A DNA stretch of 18,283 nucleotides from CAZOKH01 sp964580315. Lineage in GTDB: Bacteria > Chloroflexota > Anaerolineae > Anaerolineales > Anaerolineaceae. The notes beneath the pieces are model-generated. The model did not search any database. It had not been told where the DNA came from and was given only the letters and a program-made list of their open reading frames with translations. This document shows, piece after piece, positions 7,327-14,157 of the stretch; the stretch's first letter is position 1; each line of letters starts with the position of its first letter. The DNA lies in contig CAZOKH010000075.1 in assembly GCA_964580315.1 (NCBI GenBank), positions 1-18,283 on the forward strand, written 5' to 3'. Made by a program: the position numbers and the translations under genes.

Positions 7327-9056
7327 TGAAGAAGTATCAAGGCGTATCCGCATCACGTGGGATTTGCATTGGACCTGTGTTTCAATTCAAGCGCGCCGCA
7401 TTAGAGTTTTCGAGTTATACCATTACCAACCTGGCGAGTGAATTGGAACGCTTGCAAAACGCGGTCAATATTGCTCAAAAGCAAATCACACAGGTTTACG
7501 AAAAAGCGCAACAGGAATCCGCTTCGGGTGAGGCTGAAATTTTCCAGGCGCAATTGCTCATGCTGGAAGACCCTGAATTCTGGGATCAGGTTCACAAGGA
7601 CATTGAAAGCAACAAGATCAACGCTGAAACCGCTCTGGGGCGAGTAAGCGAATCGTATGCTGATATGCTGCGCGGTATGGATAACGAATACTTTGCTGCC
7701 CGTGCTGCTGATGTGAAAGATGTTTCCAACCGGATTTTGCGAATTTTACTGGGTGTCGCAGAATCGCCAACTGAAAACCTGAAACGTCCTTCCATAATCG
7801 TTGCTGACGATCTAACCCCATCTGACACAGTTCTACTGGATAAATCGATGGTGCTGGGTTTTTGCACAGCCCAGGGATCTGCGACCTCACATTCTGCCAT
7901 TTTGGCCAGAGGCCTGGGGCTGCCCGCTGTCGCAGGCGCCGGGATTGAAGTGTTATACCTGGAAGACGGAAAAAACGCCATCCTGGACGGCAAGAACGGT
8001 GCAATGTTGTTTGATCCCGATTCGGTGACCATTGATATTTATCGACAAAAAATGGAAGTGTCCCGCAAGATCCGCAATGACGCCATGAAATTTTGTTGTG
8101 AGCCGGCGCAAACTAAAGACGGCAAGCACGTTGAGGTTGTGGCAAACATTGGCAATGTGGAAGGCGCCAAATCAGCGGTTAGCAATGGCGCAGAAGGTGT
8201 GGGGTTGCTGCGCACCGAGTTCCTTTACCTGGAACGGCAAAACCTTCCTGATGAAGAAGAACAATATCATGCCTACCGTCTTATCCTGGATGTTTTCGGG
8301 CAGATGCCCGTGGTGCTGCGAACCCTGGATGTGGGCGGCGACAAAGAGCTGCCATACCTGGACTTGCCGAAGGAAATGAACCCCTTCCTGGGACAACGCG
8401 CCTTGCGGCTTTGCCTGTCACGACCGGCATTGTTTAAGCCTCAACTGCGAGCTGCTTTGCGCGCCGGTGTGGGCAGGAATTTGAAAATCATGTTTCCGAT
8501 GGTGGCCACCGCTGGTGAAATCATTGCGGCCAGAAAAATGCTGGATGAATGCCGCGCTGAGTTGAAGGCTGAATCGAAAGCTTTTGCAGAGAATATTGAA
8601 ATCGGCATCATGGTTGAAATTCCGGCTGCAGCAGTGATGGCAGATCGACTGGCGCCGCTGGTGGATTTCTTCTCCATTGGCACGAATGATCTCAGCCAGT
8701 ACACCATGGCGGCCGACCGCACCAATTCGCTGGTGGCTGATCTTTCCAATGCTTTCCAACCTTCGGTGTTGCGCTTGATCCGCGATGTGATCAAGGCATC
8801 GCACGATCACGGCAAATGGACGGGCATGTGCGGCGAGCTGGCTGGAGAGCCCCTGGCGGCGCCCATCTTGCTGGGCCTGGGGTTAGATGAGTTCAGCGCC
8901 AGCCCTCCGATGATCCCGATCATCAAGCAAATTCTGCGCAATCTCGATTCCAACGAGATGAAAGTAATTGCAGACGAAGCCCTGAATATGGATTCGCCGG
9001 AAGAAGTGATGAACCTGGTGCGTTCACTGGTTCCTGTGGCAAATATTGACGATTAA
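7326..9056 (+). CDS. ptsI: Phosphoenolpyruvate-protein phosphotransferase (PTS enzyme I)
   Basis: Autophosphorylates with phosphoenolpyruvate and phosphorylates HPr, the first step for every PTS sugar. The 576 residues follow the usual order: HPr-binding and phosphohistidine domain (about 1-230), then the PEP-binding TIM barrel (about 255-550). The active histidine is H189 (ATSHSAILARG), and the catalytic cysteine is C502 (GMCGELAGEP), the same numbers as in E. coli enzyme I. GVGLLRTEFLYL and FFSIGTNDLSQYTMAADR are also intact. Last gene of the transketolase-ptsHI group, followed 19 nt later by a terminator hairpin. Confidence 0.98.
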   Translation: MKKYQGVSASRGICIGPVFQFKRAALEFSSYTITNLASELERLQNAVNIAQKQITQVYEKAQQESASGEAEIFQAQLLMLEDPEFWDQVHKDIESNKINAETALGRVSESYADMLRGMDNEYFAARAADVKDVSNRILRILLGVAESPTENLKRPSIIVADDLTPSDTVLLDKSMVLGFCTAQGSATSHSAILARGLGLPAVAGAGIEVLYLEDGKNAILDGKNGAMLFDPDSVTIDIYRQKMEVSRKIRNDAMKFCCEPAQTKDGKHVEVVANIGNVEGAKSAVSNGAEGVGLLRTEFLYLERQNLPDEEEQYHAYRLILDVFGQMPVVLRTLDVGGDKELPYLDLPKEMNPFLGQRALRLCLSRPALFKPQLRAALRAGVGRNLKIMFPMVATAGEIIAARKMLDECRAELKAESKAFAENIEIGIMVEIPAAAVMADRLAPLVDFFSIGTNDLSQYTMAADRTNSLVADLSNAFQPSVLRLIRDVIKASHDHGKWTGMCGELAGEPLAAPILLGLGLDEFSASPPMIPIIKQILRNLDSNEMKVIADEALNMDSPEEVMNLVRSLVPVANIDD

Positions 9057-9075
9057 TTTTTTTGAATAAAGTACA

Positions 9076-9117
9076 AAGCAGCAGGACTTGCTTATTAAGC
9101 CCTGCTGCTTCTCTTTT
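9076..9117. terminator. Terminator between ptsI and the IIC gene
   Basis: Perfect 10-bp arms AAGCAGCAGG (9076-9085) and CCTGCTGCTT (9101-9110) enclose a 15-nt loop with its own CTT/AAG pairing. CTCTTTT follows on the plus strand, closing ptsI. On the minus strand the hairpin is followed by a T-containing tail, so it may also end the convergent IIC operon. Confidence 0.85.
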
Positions 9118-9119
9118 AA

Positions 9120-10391
9120 TTAGAATTGAACGAAATTTCTTAAAGCCCCCAGCAGAATCCCAACCCAGTGAAAATCAGAATCTGAAAATGAGACATTTTG
9201 TGTGCCATAAATCCCCAGGCTGGGCAAGAGGAAAACCGCCCCGAAACTGGTTATTACACCGTTAACAAACGAGGCAGCAATTGCCCCGCGTTTTCCGCCA
9301 TAGGCGTTTCCAATGATGGCTGTGACGGCGCCCAGGAAGAAGTGTGTAACGAGGGCGGGAATCACAACCGGAAGACCGACCATTCCCATAATCACCAGAG
9401 ATACCAGTCCGCCAGCCAGGCTGCTGATAAATCCGATAATCATGGCGTTGGGCGCAAAGGGGAAAACAACCGGGCAGTCCAGAGTCGGACGGGCATTGGG
9501 AATAATTTTTTGGGCAATTCCCTGGAAAGCGGGAACAATTTCCTTCAACGAAATGCTCACACCATACAGCACCACACTGACACCTGCCGAGAAAATGAAA
9601 GCCTGAACCATTGCAAATACCAGCCAGTTTTGTCCCTGGCTGATGTTTGCTTCGATGAAATGTGCAGACGCAAATAGCTCTACCACCACGAAAAGAATGA
9701 ACATGGTTAGACCGGTAGATGCCATTCCATCTTTGAGGAATTCCAGGTAGCTGGGAAATTTGAAATTTTCTGTACTGTCTTTGGAGTTCCCCAGCTTTTC
9801 ACCAATAAATCCAGCTAAAACATAGCTGAGGGTGTTGAAATGCCCGATGCTGTAAGAGGCGTCACCGGTTACCCGGGTGATCGCTTTTTGCCCAAAAGCG
9901 GGCATGATGACCTGAAGCAATCCCAAGATTGCGCCGCCCACAACGATCAGGGCTATTCCATCCAGACCCAACAAATGCAATTCCAACGCAAGCAGCCCGG
10001 CCATAAAAAGGCTGTGATGCCCGGTTAGGAATATGTATTTCCAGGGAGTGATCAGTGCGAAAAGAATGTTGAAAGCAAATCCCAGTACCATTATCAATGC
10101 GGTGGCCTGTCCCAACTCTTCCATGATCATTGGGACGATGGCTTCATTCTGGGGAACAATGCCTTGCACACCAAAGCCCTGGTTTACAATGACCCCAAGG
10201 TTCTGCAAAGGCGCTGAAAGCGTGGTGGCGCCGGCAGACAGAATGAAAAATCCAATTGTGGCTCGCACGGTGCTGGTCAGTGTTTCGGAAAATGACTTTC
10301 GCAATGCCATGTTACCAACCAGGGCTGTGAACCCCAGTAGAACTGCCGGCACGCTGAGAATATCGATAAAGAATTGGAGAAGAGGGTTCAT
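9120..10391 (-). CDS. ulaA: PTS ascorbate-type IIC permease (UlaA/SgaT family)
   Basis: Integral membrane component that carries a sugar or sugar acid across the membrane for PTS phosphorylation; the founding member transports L-ascorbate. The 423 residues are almost entirely hydrophobic helices. They align by eye with E. coli UlaA at LLLGFTALVG, LRKS, IGFFILSAGA, LTGHHSLFMAGL (H125), SIGHFNTL (H184), and RPTLDCPVVFPFAPNAMIIGF (D305). These three residues correspond to UlaA's polar substrate-site positions. The start is kept because the protein then begins like UlaA; no Shine-Dalgarno is visible. The upstream SDR gene stops 6 nt before, suggesting translational coupling. No IIA or IIB gene is present in the window, although HPr and enzyme I are adjacent. 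The substrate may be a different sugar acid or polyol, so the symbol marks the family rather than a proven function. Confidence 0.88.
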   Translation of the reverse strand: MNPLLQFFIDILSVPAVLLGFTALVGNMALRKSFSETLTSTVRATIGFFILSAGATTLSAPLQNLGVIVNQGFGVQGIVPQNEAIVPMIMEELGQATALIMVLGFAFNILFALITPWKYIFLTGHHSLFMAGLLALELHLLGLDGIALIVVGGAILGLLQVIMPAFGQKAITRVTGDASYSIGHFNTLSYVLAGFIGEKLGNSKDSTENFKFPSYLEFLKDGMASTGLTMFILFVVVELFASAHFIEANISQGQNWLVFAMVQAFIFSAGVSVVLYGVSISLKEIVPAFQGIAQKIIPNARPTLDCPVVFPFAPNAMIIGFISSLAGGLVSLVIMGMVGLPVVIPALVTHFFLGAVTAIIGNAYGGKRGAIAASFVNGVITSFGAVFLLPSLGIYGTQNVSFSDSDFHWVGILLGALRNFVQF

Positions 10392-10397
10392 GATGTT

Positions 10398-11306
10398 TTA
10401 CTGATTTTTTTCTATTTGATTTTCAAGAAATCTTTTATGTTGCTCGAGACGGGTGAACAGGGAAGTGTGTTCCAGATGAAAATCTTGTGTGAAGCGAGAA
10501 GCATCCACACTGGTCGGGTAAAAATCAGGTTTTTTGAGACCATATTTTATGTTTATTTTCGGGCACAATTGGTTTAAAAATTGAGCAAGATCTTCCATTT
10601 TGATGGATTCGTTGGGCAGGTGGTAGGTGTCGTGTGGAACAATCTCTGCGGTTGCCAGGACACTGGTTTCAATGGCTGAATCGAGAACATGCGCAACGGG
10701 GATGGGTGCTTCTGGAATAAATCCAAGGTCAATTTCTCCGCCGGATACCAATAAATTAAAAATGTCCATACGCCAGGCTGATGTAGGGGTGGCTGCGCCG
10801 GGGCCTACAATAAACGGAATACGATTGATGATAAATTCCAGTCCATAAATTTGACGATAGGCCAGGCCAAGTTTTTCGACAAATCTTTTGGTTTCTCCAT
10901 AAAAATCTGTGGGTAAAATTTGGGCAGCTTCGTCAACCGGGCCTTCTTCTACCGGGTGAAAGCCAAGTGCATCAACTGTGCTGCCAAAGACAAAGCGGGA
11001 AACCCCAAATTTTCTGGATAATTCCAGCAGGTTCCTGGAACCTTGCACATTGACCAGGTAAGCATCGGCCGGATTTTTCCAGGATTCGGTGTGCAGCATG
11101 GCTGCCAAATGAATAACTGTCTTAATCGGGAACGATTTAAAAAGGGTTTCTATACTTTCTGCATTGGCAATATCTACTTTTAAACTTGGATAGGCGGTTT
11201 CTTTTTGAATAGCAATACTGGCGTTGATCACTGCACGGCCAGTTTTGTGCAAGTTTTCACATACCAGCTTTCCTAAAAAACCACTACCACCGGTAACCAG
11301 AATCAT
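10398..11306 (-). CDS. NAD-dependent epimerase/dehydratase family protein (SDR, copy 1)
   Basis: Extended short-chain dehydrogenase/reductase likely to act on a sugar, sugar acid or nucleotide sugar. The 302 residues have the NAD-binding TGGSGFLG (5-12), the VDIA acidic stretch, HLAA at 66-69 and the catalytic Y136 and K140 (FYGETK). It resembles the SDR at 16788-17672 throughout: both have Y136/K140 at identical positions and share SAWR-DIFNLL--GGEIDL and an IP-AH--D-A segment. AGGAG precedes ATG by 6 nt. First gene of a two-gene minus-strand operon with the IIC permease, so it probably acts on the imported compound or a close product. Uronate or aldose dehydrogenase activity is one option for this SDR type, epimerase another; sequence cannot decide. 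Confidence 0.85.
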   Translation of the reverse strand: MILVTGGSGFLGKLVCENLHKTGRAVINASIAIQKETAYPSLKVDIANAESIETLFKSFPIKTVIHLAAMLHTESWKNPADAYLVNVQGSRNLLELSRKFGVSRFVFGSTVDALGFHPVEEGPVDEAAQILPTDFYGETKRFVEKLGLAYRQIYGLEFIINRIPFIVGPGAATPTSAWRMDIFNLLVSGGEIDLGFIPEAPIPVAHVLDSAIETSVLATAEIVPHDTYHLPNESIKMEDLAQFLNQLCPKINIKYGLKKPDFYPTSVDASRFTQDFHLEHTSLFTRLEQHKRFLENQIEKNQ

Positions 11307-11353
11307 CGCGGCTCCTTATTGATAAAAAAGTGATGGATTAAAAGGGATAGTCT

Positions 11354-11382
11354 ATTTTACCAGTCTATTCGAACGTTGAAAA
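11354..11382 (-). promoter_or_regulatory. Candidate promoter for the SDR-IIC operon
   Basis: On the minus strand TTTTCA (11377-11382) and TAAAAT (11354-11359) are separated by 17 nt, about 47 nt before the SDR start. The -35 is poor (4 of 6 to TTGACA at best), so this is tentative. Confidence 0.35.
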
Positions 11383-11405
11383 GATTGTTAAATTACAATT
11401 ATTGT

Positions 11406-11428
11406 ATGAATTAGCGTTGGCAATTCAT
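11406..11428. promoter_or_regulatory. Operator-like palindrome over the -35 box
   Basis: Perfect 7-bp arms ATGAATT (11406-11412) and AATTCAT (11422-11428), spacer 9 nt, centred on the start of the -35 element at 11417. A second small palindrome, ACAAT-T-ATTGT, lies just upstream at 11395-11405, with a further ATTGT at 11384-11388. Such placement would let a bound regulator block RNA polymerase. The binding protein is unknown; the XRE-cupin regulator of the neighbouring operon is a candidate. Confidence 0.45.
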
Positions 11429-11445
11429 CGTTTGTGCAATATAAT
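11417..11445 (+). promoter_or_regulatory. Sigma70-type promoter for the LDH2-SDR operon
   Basis: TTGGCA (11417-11422) and TATAAT (11440-11445) with the ideal 17-nt spacer, 44 nt before the ATG of the LDH2-family gene. It is the best promoter match in the window. Confidence 0.8.
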
Positions 11446-11489
11446 TATGGGTAACGGCTTTTGGATTTACTAAAAAATGAGGTGGCACA

Positions 11490-12524
11490 ATGGAAAAAAG
11501 TACTGCGATGAAAGTCCTGTCTGTTGACGAATATAAGCTTTTATGTGTTAAGGTAATGAACGATCATGGAATTGATGTGAAACATGCCAAAATGGTGGCT
11601 GATGCGTTGTGCTGGTGTGATATGCACGGTATTACCTCTCATGGGATGAACATGCTGCCAACATACATCGATCGTGCAGATAAAGGTGGAATTTTGCCCA
11701 ACAACGACGCAATTCTGGTGAAACAAACCGGCGCTGTGGGTGTGATGGATGGCCAGGGGGGATTTGGACAGGTGATTGGTCAGCAGGCAATGCAAACCGC
11801 GTGCGACCTGGCAAAAAATCACGGCATTGGGGTAATCAGCCTTCGGAATGGAAATCACGCTGGTGCACTGGGCTATTATACTGAAATGGCAACCCAAAAT
11901 GGCTGTATTGGTTTTATGGTGCATAACTCTAATCCGACTGTTGCGCCTTTTGGGGGAAGGAAAGCCGTTCTGGGGACTAACCCCATGTCTTTTGCGTTTC
12001 CCGGAAAACAATTCCCCATGGTGCTGGATATGGCAACCAGCGCCACGGCAAAGGGAAAAATCTATGAACTAGCTCGCAAGGGCGACACTATCCCTGCCGG
12101 ATTGGCATTGAATGCCAACGGCGACCCGACTACATCAGCTTCCGAAGCCATTAAAGGGGTGCTGGTACCGCTGGGTGGTCCAAAGGGTTATGGCCTGGCG
12201 TTAACGGTGGAGATGCTGGCCGGGGTTTTGGGGGGTGGAAAGCTGGGAATTGAGATTGAATCTTTCCATCACGCACCAGGTGAAGTGCAAGGTGTATCCA
12301 TGACGGTTATGGCTATTCGTGTGGATGCATTCCTAGAGGAAACAGAATATTTTGAGCGGGTTGAGAGATTAATAGCAGGCATTAAGGCTACTCCTACAGC
12401 CACCGGTTTTCAAGAAATTTCCATGCCGGGTGAACGTGAGAACCGTATGGCGGGGCAACGAAAAATCGAGGGTGTTCCAGTGTTGGAGAGTTTATACGCC
12501 GAGGTGGTTGGTTTAAAAAAATAA
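11490..12524 (+). CDS. LDH2/malate dehydrogenase family oxidoreductase
   Basis: NAD(P)-dependent reductase of 2-keto acids in the family of malate, sulfolactate, ureidoglycolate and 2,3-diketo-L-gulonate dehydrogenases, distinct from Rossmann-fold lactate dehydrogenase. The 344 residues contain SHG (S50-H51-G52, catalytic histidine), GNHAGALGYY (H123 region), LGTNPMSFAFP, MVLDMATSATAKGKI and VPLGGPKGYGLALTVE, all diagnostic. GAGGTGG at 11479-11485 supports ATG at 11490; M7 (11508) is a possible later start. It begins its own operon from the strong promoter at 11417-11445. Next to an ascorbate-type permease, a diketogulonate reductase-like role (compare YiaK) is attractive, but it is inferred from context only. 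Confidence 0.9.
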   Translation: MEKSTAMKVLSVDEYKLLCVKVMNDHGIDVKHAKMVADALCWCDMHGITSHGMNMLPTYIDRADKGGILPNNDAILVKQTGAVGVMDGQGGFGQVIGQQAMQTACDLAKNHGIGVISLRNGNHAGALGYYTEMATQNGCIGFMVHNSNPTVAPFGGRKAVLGTNPMSFAFPGKQFPMVLDMATSATAKGKIYELARKGDTIPAGLALNANGDPTTSASEAIKGVLVPLGGPKGYGLALTVEMLAGVLGGGKLGIEIESFHHAPGEVQGVSMTVMAIRVDAFLEETEYFERVERLIAGIKATPTATGFQEISMPGERENRMAGQRKIEGVPVLESLYAEVVGLKK

Positions 12525-12543
12525 CAATTGCATGAGGTGAGAA

Positions 12544-13419
12544 ATGCGGATTACCGTTTCAGGCGCCAGAGGTATGCTGGGTGAGGAATTTGTAAAGACA
12601 CTCGGCGAAAAACATGAAGTCATTCCATTTCCAGACCGTGAGAAAGTTGATGTTTCTGATGTTCAGGCGGTTTTGAAATTTGTTCGATCGATAAAACCGG
12701 ATGTTATTGTGCATTGCGCAGCTGTCCGAGACCCGGACCCATGTGAATTGGACAAGGATATGTGCTGGCGGATTAACTGTACGGGCACACTCGCCATTGC
12801 CATGGCAGCAAGAGAACAGGGATGTGCGGTTGTTCATATCAGTTCTGATGCTGTTTTTGCTGCGGAGCGCGACGAGCCTTACCATGAGTATGATATTCCA
12901 GGTATACCTCAAACCATATACGGACATTCCAAATTAGAAGCGGAACGGATCATTCAACGTTACCTTCAAAAATATTTTGTTTTGCGTGTTCCCCTGTTGT
13001 TCGCTCGAACTGGTGGATTGCGCAAAAATAACCTTGCCAAGATGTTTGAAAAAGTTCGACATGGCGAAAAAATTACCGCCATGGCCGATGCCTATTCATC
13101 GGTTTGTTATTGTTATGATATTGCCCGGGCAACAGAAAAAATGCTTGAAACGGATTTTTGGGGCATTTATCATGTTACCAGTGATGGGGCAGTATCTCGT
13201 GCAGGGTTAATGAAAGCCGCGCTGGAATCGGCCGGGAAAGATCCATCGTTCATTGAAGAAACACTTATCGCTGATGCCAGGAAACCAGCCCCACGCCGGC
13301 GATTTGTAACCTTGCGGAGCCTGTTGTTGGAACCGGTATTTGGAATAAAAATGCCAGACTGGCGCGAATCTATGCGTAATTGTGTTGAAGATTTGCGTTT
13401 GCAGGGACTGGTGGATTAA
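12544..13419 (+). CDS. RmlD-like SDR family sugar reductase
   Basis: SDR of the dTDP-4-dehydrorhamnose reductase type, which reduces keto-sugars with NAD(P)H. The 291 residues show the short binding loop GARGMLG (7-13), VDVSD (36-40), IVHCAA (55-60), HISSDAVFA (98-106) and catalytic Y126/K130 in IYGHSKLEAE. GAGGTGA sits 4 nt before ATG, and the gene follows the LDH2-family gene by 19 nt, so they share a transcript ended by the hairpin at 13435-13482. No rhamnose biosynthesis genes (rmlA, B, C) are nearby, so a catabolic sugar or keto-acid reductase role is more likely than dTDP-rhamnose synthesis. True substrate unknown. Confidence 0.85.
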   Translation: MRITVSGARGMLGEEFVKTLGEKHEVIPFPDREKVDVSDVQAVLKFVRSIKPDVIVHCAAVRDPDPCELDKDMCWRINCTGTLAIAMAAREQGCAVVHISSDAVFAAERDEPYHEYDIPGIPQTIYGHSKLEAERIIQRYLQKYFVLRVPLLFARTGGLRKNNLAKMFEKVRHGEKITAMADAYSSVCYCYDIARATEKMLETDFWGIYHVTSDGAVSRAGLMKAALESAGKDPSFIEETLIADARKPAPRRRFVTLRSLLLEPVFGIKMPDWRESMRNCVEDLRLQGLVD

Positions 13420-13434
13420 ACCACCTTTATTTAA

Positions 13435-13482
13435 AACCAAAAAACGGCGGATGAATATGTCTTCATCCGCCGTTTTTTGGTT
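13435..13482. terminator. Bidirectional terminator, 20-bp perfect stem
   Basis: Arms at 13435-13454 and 13463-13482 pair without mismatch over 20 bp around the loop ATATGTCT. The GC core CGGCGGATGA is flanked by an A6 run on the left and T6 on the right, giving a U tract in either direction. It separates the convergent RmlD-like SDR gene and the XRE-cupin regulator. Confidence 0.95.
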
Positions 13483-13489
13483 AAGTTTG

Positions 13490-14110
13490 TTAAGCCGTTA
13501 ATGCCGAGATGAACTCGTCCATAATTTTATATTCTTCTGATGCGTTGGAGGGTTTATGCTCTACGTCCAGGAACATGAGGAGGAATACGGCAGGAATTTC
13601 CCCCGGATTTTTCCAGGTATGAGGTTGTTCGGTTTTAAAGAACAGAGAATCTCCCGGGTGTAGTTCGTAGTCTTTGCCGTCAATGTTGAAGTTAATAATC
13701 CCTTCCAGACAAAATGCAAACTCTTCTCCTGCATGTTGATCCGGCCCGGCAGTGGTTTTTTCTTGAGGATCCAAAGTGACAAGAAAAGGTTCTGCGCGTG
13801 GGTTGATCATACCTGTACCAAGCGGTTCCAGGCATCTGCCTTTCATTTGAATTTTCTGACGATTGTCTGCTTTTACGTAAACAGTGCGTGTGGCTACAGT
13901 GCCGTCGAAAAGCGCAGCAATGGGTACTTCTAACGCATTGGCCAACCGGTGAACTGAGTACACGGTTGGAGATGTTTGATGATTTTCAATACGACTGATT
14001 GCGTTAATTGAAAGACCGCTCAACTCAGACAGATCGCGTAAAGTTAACCCTTTTTGTTTCCGCAGGTAACGAATTCTTAATCCAACATTTGGATCGTATG
14101 TATCAACCAT
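13490..14110 (-). CDS. XRE family transcriptional regulator with cupin domain
   Basis: DNA-binding regulator with a small-molecule sensor domain. The 206 residues have an HTH_3 domain at about 11-66 (recognition helix around 33-44, LSINAISRIENH) and a C-terminal cupin_2 barrel at about 108-180 with QHAGEEFAFCLEG (H126, E130) and QPHTWKN (H164) as potential metal or ligand residues. Such proteins usually repress or activate adjacent catabolic genes. It is the last gene of the minus-strand group, 47 nt after the dehydratase stop, and probably controls this group and perhaps the divergent ones. Only a weak AGGGG precedes ATG. An AT-rich near-palindrome in the upstream gap (14134-14147) may be an autoregulatory site. 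Confidence 0.92.
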   Translation of the reverse strand: MVDTYDPNVGLRIRYLRKQKGLTLRDLSELSGLSINAISRIENHQTSPTVYSVHRLANALEVPIAALFDGTVATRTVYVKADNRQKIQMKGRCLEPLGTGMINPRAEPFLVTLDPQEKTTAGPDQHAGEEFAFCLEGIINFNIDGKDYELHPGDSLFFKTEQPHTWKNPGEIPAVFLLMFLDVEHKPSNASEEYKIMDEFISALTA

Positions 14111-14133
14111 TTGAAAGCCCCTATCTAATATTG

Positions 14134-14147
14134 TAAATAATTATTCT
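14134..14147. promoter_or_regulatory. AT-rich near-palindrome before the regulator gene
   Basis: TAAATAATTATTCT matches 12 of 14 bases of the perfect palindrome at 17687-17700. It lies in the 47-nt gap between the dehydratase and the XRE-cupin regulator. Possible operator; low complexity weakens the case. Confidence 0.3.
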
Positions 14148-14157
14148 TTTTAAAATT

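Noticed and set aside
9198..9677. 159-codon + strand frame opposite the IIC permease
   Set aside because: It lies wholly within the antisense of a recognisable UlaA-type permease, with low-complexity Asn/His-rich translation.
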